Source: Oenanthe sinensis (lineage: Eukaryota; Streptophyta; Magnoliopsida; Apiales; Apiaceae). Taken from it: a DNA stretch of 64,000 bases. Shown one piece after another: positions 22,506 through 33,733 of the stretch. Numbering within the stretch: position 1 is the first letter of the stretch; each line of letters starts with the position of its first letter. A program made the translations under genes and the position numbers. The notes beneath the pieces are model-generated. The model was not told the DNA's origin. It searched no databases and saw nothing but the letters and a program-made list of their open reading frames with translations. The DNA lies in the NCBI GenBank assembly GCA_028671895.1, contig CM053796.1, forward strand, positions 39,120,860 through 39,184,859, read 5' to 3'.

Positions 22506-23184
22506 ACTTAACAGTTTTACATACCTAAAAATTGATCTCAAAGTTCCTGCGAGAACTTGGTCTTTAAGTAAAAGTGGAAAGAGGGCACCAAATATCAAAT
22601 TAGGTTTCTTGTTCAAAGATCAAGTACGAGTACACACACTAGCAGGGGAAACTTCAAAGTTTAAAGTACATGTATAGTTGTCATTGTGAACTTGCAAGAG
22701 CAAATGATGAAGTCGCTGAATGGAAGTGTGGTCAGTAAATGATGACACTGATTGGTTTGGTATGTAGATAAACAAGAATTTCACCAGTAATTTACGAATA
22801 CGTTCTAATATAAGATTCCTAAGTTAACATTTTTGGTTGTACTTTGTTACTTGAATATCCTTTAGCAATGTTATCAAGCAGCATCAGTATATAGGTAATA
22901 GGGATACAAGTGGCGTAGGATGTGGGTAAAAAAATCAGGTAGCATGGAAGGTACTAAGCTAGTAATTGGCAATGATTGTTGGAATGTTTGTGACAGGCCA
23001 TGCCTTGCTAGTCATATACTGTGTGCTTCCACTTGGGAAAATTTTAAAGCTTCTAACAGCACCGATCCTAATTTTTTATTAAATTATTGAACTTCTGGTT
23101 GAAAATTTCAGGTCAGCTAACATCGGGGTATTCATATGTTTGAAATGTTGTGTACACAGAAGCCTTGGTACTCATATTTCAAAG

Positions 23185-24569
23185 GTGATTCTTAATTATA
23201 TCATTCTTTGTCATCTTTGTTTACCATTTCAGCAATTAGAAATTAGTCAAAATGTGTTGCTGCCTACTATAACAAGGTTACTGGACACTGGAGTAACTGG
23301 ATGCATTTAGTACTTGGTAGCTTTGTTTTCAAGAACTTTGTCGCCATTGAACTATACAAAATATATACTTGCAGCGTAAGTAATAAAGTACAAATTGTTT
23401 GTGCCCAGCACGGCTTCTCATATTATTTTGTTTATTAATATAGGGTATAACGAAGCGAATCTTTCATAGTACAGTTTTTTCATTAATGTTTGTTAGTTAG
23501 GATAGATCAAATGGTTGAATATCTACTCTGAAAACCAGCCTTTAGAGATCTGAGTATCCAACTACCTTCATTCTTTCTAGTCTTTTTTTTAAGGTTTCCC
23601 TTGAAATAATGTATAGGTCCAGAGTTATTAAATTTGATCACTTGAATACGCTACCTAGTAAGTATTACCTATGTAAACATTTTCTTAAACATGTAACTGT
23701 GCATTATATATCAGACTCGGTGCCATATTCAAGCTGCACTCGGTACATGGATGGTTTAATAATATATGAACTTGTATGTTGTCAGGTATCTTCCTGGAAA
23801 AAGGCCTACTTTTGAATTTTTTTTATGGACAACTATGTTTCATGTATTTGGTTTATATAACGTATATTTGTGAAAACTTTGAGGGCTATTACGTATATTT
23901 GTGGAAATTTTGAGGGCCAAAATTGACAGTACAAGAGTAAAATTGGAATAAAATTATGAAAAAATAAGAAAAATGGTCAATATGTACAAGTGCCAAACTT
24001 TAAGGGCATGAAAGTATGTTTTTGTATTTTGAGGGCTATTGTGTACTTTTGTGTAAATTTTGAGGGTTAATTTGTTAATAACTCAAAAATATATCTATTT
24101 TTTAATTTATAAACAGGGCAACATCTCTGGTGTTGTGACTGTTGTCGGCCATTTTTTTTTCTTTTTCAAGCTCAGTTATAAATGAAAAGAAAGGGGAAAT
24201 GTTATAAATGAAAAAAACCTTGGGCTATGGTAAGACTCGTATAATCAATTAGTATGACAGACTACTACAAGTTTAAAGATACAACTTGCTATTTAATCGT
24301 TTAGCCAGAATCAGGATTATGATATATGGCAAGTTAAATAAAAAAATTGATTTTACAATCACTTTTTCAATATATACCTGCTAGATTACAAAAATTAATT
24401 TTCATAATTGAAAATATTTATAATTTGTAATTTTAAATTAATTATTGTTATTAAATTAAAAAATTTATAATATTTAAGAGAACTAGTACAAATTATTATA
24501 TTTTTTCAAAACTTTATATTGAAATTTTTACATGGGACAAAAAGTATAAATTTTTTCAATTTTTTTTTC
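23185..24569. other. Noncoding DNA between the ARF-GAP fragment and the YceD gene
   Basis: I searched this stretch for further ARF-GAP exons and saw none. Around 23865-24075 the phrase TTTTGAGGGCTATT with GTATATTTGTG recurs in variant form, a sign of a degenerate repeat. The remainder is AT-rich. Confidence 0.5.
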
Positions 24570-24815
24570 AAGATTCTATTTTTATAAAGATAATGAAAAA
24601 CAGAAGAAGAGATTTTGATGATATTTAGATTTTTCAATGATTATCAAACTCAATACAATGAAAATGAAAATGAAAAGTCGTGTTGTTTGCAGGTAATTGG
24701 GCCTTGACCCGATGACAGGGTTTTCAAATTGGACTCGAAAAAGACATTATACTTAACCCGACCCGACCACCATATCTTTTCCTTCTCATTCAGCCTTCAT
24801 TTCTCTGTACTTACA

Positions 24816-24850
<35 letters not shown>

Positions 24851-25263
24851 GAGCTGATATACATTATACATGTTCAATGAAGGTACTCATTCACACATTT
24901 TACTAACTACTACAGTGTTTATATATCATTTTTATTTGTATTATAAGTTCACTCTAGTGTTAATTTCACATGACCTGATTTATTATTATTGCTTTATTTT
25001 CCTCAAAAGCTAACATTTTACAGGAAAATTTGTGGTAATTTAACAGTAGGATATATTGTGTATTTTTTTTTTGTAAAGTTTTATGCTTTTGGGTTGTTCT
25101 TCTCTGTTAATGTTGCGAGTTTAGTTGATTACATTGGGGGAATTCATGTGGATAGTTTGTTTGAATCAGGGTCTCAATTATCGTAAAGTATGTATAATGT
25201 GATGATTTAATTGGTAGTATTGTAGCAGTATCTGGATTATGCATAAACAAAGCTCTGTTACAG
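24570..25263 (+). promoter_or_regulatory. Promoter and leader segment of the YceD/DUF177 gene
   Basis: Second full copy of the segment described at 20190-20803. It has a CA microsatellite (24817-24846), then a short leader exon ending at TGTTCAATGAAG|GTACTC (24882/24883). A leader intron would run to TTCTTGCAG at 25711, putting the ATG at 25890 in the second leader exon. The transcription start is inferred. Confidence 0.6.
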
Positions 25264-25889
25264 CTCCCTTTAGGTGTACTCTCCTTCTATATGATAATAT
25301 AGAATTGAGAACCACACTTCCCAAGTTTTAGGTGTCCGCCTTTTTAAGTACAGTTTGAAGATAAAGAGTCCTTAAACAGCACGTTTGAAAAAAAAATGGT
25401 CGTTTAGGACTCGCATAACTTATTTTAATAATGTTGTAATTTACTATTTTCTTTAGTTTCACCGACCTAGAATGCATTTTTATGTTTTTCTCTTCAAAGC
25501 ATATTTCTGTGCGTAGTCGATTTCCTGTTTTTGTACCCTTGGCCATATGGTCAGGGTAGACAATCTGTTATCACAAAAGGCTGATTGTGTTCAGTATGCA
25601 ATTTTTTTTACACCTTGGAACAATTTAATTTATATGCTATTAATCTATCATAGTGCTTCCTGTTGTATATCTATTTTTTTTCCTTTTAACTGTATTTTTG
25701 GCTTCTTGCAGGCTGGTTACGCTTCAAAGGCTAACCTCTTAGATTGTGTTTGTTGTATATCTCCGAGAGGTTACAGTAGTGCAGTCTCTATATAGTTCCC
25801 AGCCTATAATTTCGCGTTATCATCTAAACCCTTTCTTCCTGTGATATACAGGCTTTCACCTTAATCGCATTTAAAGCTAAAGAGGACAA

Positions 25890-26575
25890 ATGCCTCTTCT
25901 ACTATCTTCATCATTGATTCTTCCCACTTCTCATAATAACCAGATTAATGTTCATGACTTGGGATATCACAGAAACACTCACTCCAACCTAAAATTTACA
26001 TCTACACACTGCATAAATATTCAGAATCTGTTTTGGACTGACAAAAGTATAATTGTAAATCTCAAAAACAAGCCACTAAGACAATTTAGGTCTGTACTAG
26101 TAAAATGTACGAATTCCAGTTTCGAGTTTTTCGATAGCAAGAGTGGGGTTACTGAAGAATGGAGTTATCAAGGTGAAGAAGGCATTGATGCAATAGATTC
26201 ACCATGGGAAGGAGCTGTTGAATATCAGAGAAATGCGTCAATTTCACATGTAGAATATTGCACAACCTTAGAAAGACTGGGTTTAGGAGAATATTCAACC
26301 GAGGTCTCAAAATCTAGAGCTTCCTTGATGGGGTTACGTGTCACAAAGGCTGTAAAGGACTATCCTCTCGGAACACCTGTAATGGTATCACTTGACATAA
26401 CAAGAAAAAAGCAGAAGCTGAGGCTTGATGGGATCATACGTACAGTTCTCACTCTTAGCTGCAATAGGTATCTGTCTCTAGTGTTTTATTACCTATATAT
26501 ATGCATGCCTAAGTAGTTACATTTATGTCAACAAAATCAAATGTTAATACAGCATGTTAGGTCTTTCGCCAATCT

Positions 26576-26630
<55 letters not shown>

Positions 26631-28773
26631 GGGCAACATGAGCAAATTTAATAGTGTGAAATGACAATTTAACCCCTATCTAATAAGTATATATTATAAT
26701 TTATTTATATAAAATGACCATTTAACCCCAACCTAATAATTACATATTAATATCACATATTATTAATATATATTTATTATTTTACAATTAATATTTATCT
26801 ATTTAATTATTCCATATCATATTTCATGTTTATTAATATACATTATTGTTTTGTAATTAGCATGTATATGTATATAATACATCTTTTTAATATCATCTAA
26901 TTGCATTTTTTTATTTAATTATTTCCTTTTTCACTATTGTTCAATCTATTATGACCGTATTATATATGTAATAGGGCAACATGAGCAAATTTAATAGTGT
27001 GGAATGACAATTTAACCCCTATCTAATAAGTATATATTATAATTTATTTATATAAAATGACCATTTAACCCCAACCTAATAATTACATATTAATATCACA
27101 TATTATTAATATATATTTATTATTTTACAATTAATATTTATCTACTTAATTATTCCATATCATATTTCATGTTTATTAATATACGTTATTGTTTTGTCAT
27201 TAGCATGTATATGTATATAATACATCTTTTTAATATCATCTAATTGCATTTTTTATTTAATTATTTCCTTTTTCACTATTGTTCAATCTATTATGACCGT
27301 ATATAAGAGGAAAAATTATAGTACTAAATTTTTCAAAGATACATTATTTTAGTTTGATCATTCACTTTTCACGAAAAAATTATATAACAAACAATAATCA
27401 CCGAAAGACAATAAATCTAAGAAGTTGACGGTAAATCATCAAATTAGCAAAAAAGTTAAATGAAAATAAAAATTTTGGGGCAGAGAAACATAAGATTAAA
27501 GTGGATTAATGGCGTCATGAGATACAAATTTTGAATTTTTAGTATGAAAAGGAATGACTCATTTGGTAGCTACGAAAAGAAGAAGAAACATGAGAAAGTG
27601 GTTGAAATAATTTAAACGACAGGCAGTGTCTGAGAATTTTCGGCAATGTATATGCTGATTCCGATGACCCTGCTTGTAATTCTTTATCAGAAGAAGAAGA
27701 GAAAATCTTGTTTTTGTTCTTGTCAACCAAATGGCTAACAACCTGTTTTGGTCAGACGGTTTACTCTAATTGGAGTACAATTTTCATTATTATTAATACG
27801 GGGGGATACTTACTGTGCATTAGAGAGTTTTATTATTAATTAGAGATGTTCCAGAACCAAATGAGTTACATCTCTATTGTCAGTTGCCTACTGCTATGTT
27901 ATAACTTCAACTCTAACTTTTCACCTATATAATCAACCAAATTCATTTAAGAGAAAAGAAAGAGAATGACGAGGTCTAGCGCCTACAAATAAACAGACTC
28001 TACCTGTTTGATGAATACTAGGACAAACTGAATTTTCAACATAATGATTTTTACTCTTTGGATTTTGTACACCTGCAGAACCTTTGAAACAATATTACAC
28101 ACACACTTAAAATGAGTTTTATTCTCCAGTTAGAAGTTTGCAGCGGTTCATGCACACATTAATTACTTATCGATAAATTTAGAAGATATTTATAAAAACA
28201 ATATGTTAACAATAAAATGTAGAAGAATATACGGTAGTTCAACTAGAGTATACCCGTGCCTCGCACGGGTTTAGAGCTAGTTTCACTAAAAGGTGAAGTA
28301 TGCATACACTCACTTCACTTCGTTTTATTTTGTGGAGTTGTAATTTAGCTAAACTTTATTACTACGTTTTGTGAAGATGTGGCCAACCAGCAGCAGAGTG
28401 TGTGTTCTCCAATTTTTCACTTCTACTAACTGAAGAACCTGTTGAGGAGCCTGATATCCTAGACATGGGTGTTCTATTCGGGGATTCAACTAACAAGGGA
28501 GTAGGAGAGGAACTAGACGATGATTCAATTGATTGGGAAGACCGACTCTATTTTCCTCGTGAAGAAAAGGCCATCGACATTTCAAAGCATATAAGAGATA
28601 TGGTGCACCTTGAAATTACAATAAATTCAGTATGTGATCCTACGTGTAAAGGATTGTGTCTGGATTGTGGTACAAATCTCAACCTTAGTAGGTGCATTTG
28701 TAGCAAACAGAAGGCGAAAGAGACAGCTTATGGTCCTCTCGGAGATCTGAAAGAGAGAATGCAACAAAGTTGA
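25890..28773 (+). CDS. Plastid YceD/DUF177 protein (rRNA accumulation protein YCED homolog 1)
   Basis: Exons 25890-26467 and 28377-28773, joined as AATAG|GTATCT and GAAG|ATGTGG, encode 324 residues. The first 70 or so residues are Ser/Asn/Leu-rich with few acids, like a chloroplast transit peptide. The DUF177 domain follows: a first CxxC pair formed across the splice junction (LSCNRCGQ), then FSLLLTEEPVEEP, IDISKHIRDMVHLEITIN, and the C-terminal CDPTCKGLCLDCGTNLNLSRCIC, which closely matches the bacterial YceD cysteine signature. Plant and bacterial relatives are needed for 23S rRNA accumulation, so a role in plastid large-subunit assembly is inferred from the family. The single coding intron is 1.9 kb, swollen by a microsatellite, a 343-bp tandem duplication and a Helitron-like hairpin. 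Confidence 0.9.
26577..26626. repeat. (AT)n microsatellite in the YceD intron
   Basis: About 23 AT dinucleotides directly before the tandem duplication. Confidence 0.95.
26627..27307 (+). repeat. 343-bp tandem duplication in the YceD intron
   Basis: AATAGGGCAACATGAGC starts at 26627 and again at 26970. The copies differ at only about five to eight positions by eye, so the duplication is recent. Both copies are AT-rich and noncoding. Confidence 0.93.
28252..28281 (+). mobile_element. Helitron-like 3' terminus
   Basis: ACCCGTGCCTCGCACGGGT (28252-28270) is a near-perfect hairpin, followed after 6 bases by CTAG|T (28277-28281). A GC-rich hairpin a few bases before CTRR with insertion next to T is the 3' signature of Helitrons. 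The matching 5' TC end was not identified. It lies inside the YceD gene intron, about 95 bp before exon 2. Confidence 0.5.
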
Positions 28774-28862
28774 TCCTGGTTTGTAAAAATAGAGTCAAAA
28801 TAATAAAAGTGCAGATCGTTTATTTTTGGGATATGAACTTTTAATTAAAATCTTATATGTTG

Positions 28863-29122
28863 TACTCCTTCCATCTCACAATGCGTGTATTTTTTGATTT
28901 CTGTGCGGTCAAATTGACCCAACTTTGACCGTAAATTAAAAATTATTATTTTATATTTTTCAAAAACTGAAAAATATATTTTAAAATTTATTAAATATTT
29001 TTTTTAATAATATAATTTTTAATTTTTTCTTAATTATATATTATGTGTAATATTCGGTCAAAAATCGGTCAATTTGACTAAAAAAATAGAAAGAGTACAA
29101 TTATTTTGAGACGGAGGGAGTA
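28863..29122. mobile_element. Stowaway MITE, diverged ends
   Basis: TACTCCTTCCATCTCAC at the left and GAGACGGAGGGAGTA at the right are inverse copies with a few changes, flanked by TA. 260 bp, noncoding, just downstream of the YceD gene. The body differs from the MITE at 16791-17045. Confidence 0.88.
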
Positions 29123-29580
29123 TATGATTTGAATAAGATGGTCTTTAGAACTAGGTTAAAAATGATTAAAAAAATGTATTTCTAAAAATATGCGCCTAGA
29201 TATATGTTTATATTTATAAAAAAACAGTTGAGTTTTTATATAGTTAGCTAAAGCACATGTTGAATTATGAAATATTGATACTAAAATATACAATTAACAT
29301 CAATTTTAGTTTTCATCAAAAAGAATCAAAATTTTCAAATCTTTAAAAAATCATTATAAATTAACATACAAGTTCGCAAAATTTCAATATTTCACACTCA
29401 TATTATTATTAAAATACTAAAGAGTGATAGCTAAAATGGTTGAAAATGACATAGGAGTAAAATATTTATAAAACCATTTTTCCCTCTACAAAATATTTCT
29501 TTAAAAAAACATTAATTCTTTTCTTTAAAATAAAACAATTCTTATAAACCGTTAAACATACACACGAGACACGGTAGGCG

Positions 29581-29585
<5 letters not shown>

Positions 29586-29632
<47 letters not shown>
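29586..29632. repeat. (TAA)n microsatellite at the DRE2 promoter
   Basis: About 15 TAA units immediately upstream of the first DRE2 exon. Read on the - strand it gives a false poly-Leu frame. Confidence 0.95.
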
Positions 29633-29634
29633 TA

Positions 29635-30847
29635 GCTTCTACGACTCGCTGTTTCATCTATTTCGACGATCTCGCGGCGGCGTTTACTATGGTATGATTT
29701 TAATTTATTTATTAACCTTTTTTAATTTAATAGTTTTTTTTGTTTATAATTAGGTTTGATACTTTAACCCTAACTGAACTAATCACTATTTAATAAGTTT
29801 GTTGATTTTGATTCTTGTTTTTGTATTTTTATTTAATTGTTTGTTTTAATTCAGTTTTCGCAATCGATTTCGTTGATTAGTATTGCCATTTATGGACTCT
29901 GGATGGTACCTGTAAACCCTAGCTCTGCGTTACATAGTTTATTTTGAGGCTGGTTATGTGTTTTTGTGTTCTTGTTGTTTTCGAGTTTCGTCGAAAATTT
30001 TAAGTGTGTGATGGTTTAGGAAATTGTTGAGGTTTTTCCGGGGATGGGGTTAGTTTAGTTTTTTTAGTTAGGGTTAGTGGTGTTTGAAATTAATTGATGG
30101 GGTTGGTTAGGTGGAATAGGATGAGTGTTTGTGAATGTAATTAAGGGTGATGGGAGGAATGGGAATTTGATAGGACGAGATTTGTGAACTACATGAGGAG
30201 GATTGGAATGAGTGTTTATTGGTTTTTTGGTGGGATTGAGATCGAGTTTTGATTGGGTGGGAATTGTGATAGGTTTTGGTATGTTTCCGTTTGTAGATTG
30301 GTATGATGAATAACTTGGGCTTGATGAATGTTTTGCTGAATGATGGGTCGGAAACTGTTTTGGGGATGATTAGGCTGAAGAATTGAATTACATTGTAGTT
30401 TTGAGTTGAACCAAATATAGAATTTGTTATTCCCTAAATGTCGTGGAAAATATGTTTGCATCTTTCTCAACTTACAAAGAAATAAAGATCAAGTACCTCA
30501 TTACTGTAAAATCAGGCTACTCGCTATTCCCGTATTTAACATAACCCAAATTCTTTTTCTTTTTTTAATTTAAAAAACGGAATTTTTAATAACTCTGGTC
30601 CAACGTCTGCAGTTTGTGGTGAAAGGGTCCTTCTTATCACATTATATGCATTTTTCAAAATCCGTATGTGGTGTATAGAATATAGATACACTGAATAACT
30701 TCGCTACCAAGTATCTTGATCTAAGTCTATGTAACTGTTTGGTTATTTTTTTAATATAGTAGATTGAGAATTTGTAATCATGTACATCTATGCAAGTGCT
30801 GATGAGTTTAAATATACTTATGTAGCTGCTTTTCATGTCTTTTCTAG
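29635..30847 (+). promoter_or_regulatory. DRE2 leader exons and introns
   Basis: A first exon of about 55 bases ends at TACTATG|GTATGA (29691/29692). A possible second small exon, TTTTCGCAATCGATTTCG... to CTCTGGATG, lies at about 29856-29906 between ATTCAG and GTACCT. The next acceptor is TTTCTAG at 30847, nine bases before the DRE2 ATG. The exon 1 ATG and the small exon would be in frame with DRE2 (see findings). Most of this stretch (29745-30545) is duplicated at 15935-16735. Confidence 0.5.
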
Positions 30848-30856
30848 GGCACCACC

Positions 30857-32733
30857 ATGGTACATGATAATGTGTTGGCGCTTACAGATCATGTAGTTCT
30901 GCCTATTAGTGCAGTTCTCAGTGCGATCAAGGAGATCAAGAAGGAAGGCAATGAACAAACTGATCCTCTACTTATTACTCAAGCGGCATTAATAGGTGTG
31001 TCGACACTCTTCCATGAATTGTTTTCTTAATTATCTTTCAGTCCTAATTAAGTTTATTTTATGATATCAGCTAACCTTAGTTTACTTGTTCCCTTGCTAA
31101 ATTGGTATCGGTTGAAAGACAGGATACTAAGGTGCCTAGTAGCTTTCGATTTCCCTCCTTTGTTTTATCCCTTTTTTTATGTTGCTTCATAAGAATGTCT
31201 TGTCCGTTAGTTAGTTGCCTTTGTTATCCGATCTAGGCTTTAGTAAAACATATGCCCTCAAAGTCACCTAACTGCTGCCTAGCCACTTTCTAGATCTCTA
31301 AAGAAAATTATTGCTTCTTATATAGTAGTATCTTCAGTATGGTAGGGATGATATTAGTATTGGTGATGACTGTAAGGTGAATGAATTGCAGGCTCCTTGC
31401 CTGTGGATCCTTCCTCTGTGGATATCGTCATTTGCATCTGCCGTTCATTGGATTTTCTTGAGAAAAAGTTACTGGACGAGTTCTCACGAGTGCTGAAACC
31501 TGGTGGACAGATCCTCTTTCAGACTTCAAAATCTACCTTCGACCAGGTAGTAATGTTCTGATTTTTTATTTCTTAGTTGGTGAATTGTTATGTTGATCAT
31601 GTTTTCCTTTTTGCAGAAAACCTCTAACCTTCAAGGAATGCTTTTGGTGGCAGGCTTTGTTGACTTGCAGACTGGTACGATGACATCAGCACTATCATCA
31701 GAGGTTCTGCAGCCTTTTACAGTGAGTACTTTATCTATTTAAGTGGCAAAATCGATTCAATATTCCTTCCTATTTTCTTATAATTATATGTACAATTTAT
31801 GCTGAGATGGTGCTAAATCATGTGTTCTGTGCTAGATTTGAACATCGTGCTTAAATTTCTTATTTTGTTTCCAACAGATAAAGGCCAAGAGGCCTTCGTG
31901 GAACGTTGGCTCATCCTTCTCTATAAAGAAGGCAATGAAAAATTTGCCCAAGCTTCAAATTGATGATGATATGGATCTCATTGACGAGGATAGTCTTTTA
32001 TCTGAAGATGATATGAAGAAACCACAGATCCCACCTGGTAGGACAACAAGATAGTTTATACCTCAGTGTCTTATAGGTGTTTGGTTGTGCTCTTTTTGCC
32101 TCTTTTAAGAGAGATAAGAGGCATAAGAGTACCTAGTGAGGTATTTATTTGCCTCTTATATGAGGTTAAAATGCAGCTCCCTACACCCACACAGTGTATC
32201 ATTTCTCTGAGCTCACACATTTTTATGTTTGACTGTTTGCAGTTGGTGATTGTGAAGTCAGCAAAACAAGGAAAGCTTGCAAAAACTGCAGTTGTGGACG
32301 GGCTGAGGCAGAAGCAAAAACACAAAAGATAGGACCAACTATGGACCAGCTGGAAAATCCTCAATCAGCCTGTGGCAGTGTATGCATTTTCATATCTTAG
32401 TCAATATTACATTATAGGAACCTTTATTGTAGAATTGTTTGTTGTTAATCTCTAATAATCTAATGTACAATTTCAGTGTGGGCTTGGTGATGCTTTTCGG
32501 TGCGGTACATGCCCTTACAAAGGTCTGCCTCCATTTAAACTTGGAGAGAAGGTGAGTAATATGATCTCACTTCGACTTCTTCTGTTCTTCATACGAGTAA
32601 CATTATCTTAGAAAGAGTGCTAAGTGCCAACTCGTGGTCAATTGATACGCTCCAACTCAATTGTAAAGATTATTAAGTATTTTATATCTTGCAGGTAGAA
32701 CTATCTGGAAATTTTCTGGCATCTGACATCTAA
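30857..32733 (+). CDS. DRE2: Anamorsin homolog DRE2, cytosolic Fe-S cluster assembly
   Basis: Seven coding exons: 30857-30995, 31392-31546, 31617-31721, 31878-32037, 32243-32379, 32477-32551 and 32695-32733, all with GT-AG borders. They give 269 residues; Arabidopsis DRE2 is 272. The N-terminal half is the methyltransferase-like fold (SAVLSAIKEIKKEG, DEFSRVLKPGGQILFQT). An acidic linker (DDDMDLIDEDSLL) leads to the two cluster motifs. Motif A is C-x8-C-x2-C-x-C (GDCEVSKTRKACKNCSCG) for the 2Fe-2S cluster. Motif B is C-x2-C-x7-C-x2-C (CGSCGLGDAFRCGTCPYKG). With the diflavin reductase ATR3/Tah18 it passes electrons to the cytosolic Fe-S assembly machinery. All cluster cysteines are present and the frame is intact. 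The start was chosen because MVHDNVLALTDHVVLPIS matches the family N-terminus. Confidence 0.96.
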
Positions 32734-33733
32734 GTTCGTAGCTGAGGGTTAATGATAAAATTTCCTGGGGGTGATAATGTTCGTAGTTGGAGTATTGATT
32801 TGTGCGGCAATCAGTTTTTGTTCTTGTAGAGATGCTGATTAGTTATAGGGCTGTTCAAGGTCTAGCTGGGGTTTTTTTAATATGATGTGCAACTATAATC
32901 AACTTAAAGTTTGCAAATTATTGCAAGTCGATGAATTGTTTTGTTCGTTCTTTATATCCGTTTTGTGGGTGTTACCATCTCGGAAAACAAAAATACTGAG
33001 GCATTGAATGTCAAGAAATCTTGATAGCTTGATGCACATCTCAACATTTGATTGATTGCTATGGCTTTACTGATGCTTTGATGCACTGGTTCTATTGAAT
33101 TTTATTAGTATGTATTTTGTTTAAGGTTAGGAGTTTGAGATTTAATAAAATTATTGTGGGTAGAGATGTAATAAAAATTGTGGGAAGAACAAAGTTTTTT
33201 GAGAGGAAGAAAGATGTCCCGCTCCTGAGGGAGTTTTTCTGGATTTGCACTGCTATAATTTGTTTAAATATTGATTATAGACTTGTCAAAAAAAATATTG
33301 ATTATAGAAAATATATTAATTTTTTATACATTTTCTGTGATATAAAAAAAGACAACTCTATAAATTAATTTTTTGAGTAAAATTTATATAATAATTTTCA
33401 TATAAAAGAATTGAATTTTCTATTGTAAAACTATCCTTTTTTATATCCTAAATAACAATTAATTTAATTTAGAATGGAGTATTACAAAATCAAATTGAAT
33501 AATATATATTTGAATAAAAAAAATAAGAAATAAAGGTGGGAATCAACATGAGGAAGAACACAGAACAAATGTCCACCTTTTTATCCTTTAGTTTACAATA
33601 TAGAAATATCTTAGCATTACCAGACCAAGATTTGTCATGAAACTTGTTGCTTGTCTTTGACTTTTTGTTCGTTGGTTTTCTTGGTTTTTATTATTGAAAT
33701 AATTTCAGAGAGCCTGTATATAATCATAATCGG
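32734..33733. other. DRE2 3' flank and promoter region of the S-acyltransferase gene
   Basis: No coding frame of interest. T-rich 3' untranslated sequence to about 33100, then AT-rich DNA. The presumed core promoter and leader of the next gene lie between about 33540 and 33733. No clear TATA box was assigned. Confidence 0.5.

Larger units (their letters stand above)
21710..23184 (+). pseudogene. ARF GTPase-activating protein (AGD12-type) 5' fragment
   Basis: Two exon-like blocks encode the start of an ARF-GAP zinc-finger domain. Block one (about 21710-21798) encodes GKRKLKELLLQKDNRVCADC and then SAPDPKWA, ending at TGGGC|GTAAG. Block two (23112-23184) encodes SANIGVFICLKCC then VHRSLGTHISK and ends at a GT donor. 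Together they give the CADC...CLKC zinc ligands and the VHRSLG arginine. Three things suggest a dead fragment: no ATG in frame before block one, a 105-bp tandem duplication that repeats the end of block one, and no further exons (rest of the GAP domain, C2 domain) before the next gene. The usual Gly in KCCGVHR is also missing. Intact relatives activate GTP hydrolysis by ARF GTPases in vesicle traffic. A short chimeric transcript cannot be excluded. Confidence 0.8.

Noticed and set aside
23609..23815. Candidate further exon of the ARF-GAP fragment
   Set aside because: The translation does not match the rest of the GAP or C2 domain.
29466..29657. Frame with a poly-Leu stretch on the - strand
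   Set aside because: It is the (TAA)n microsatellite read in one frame.
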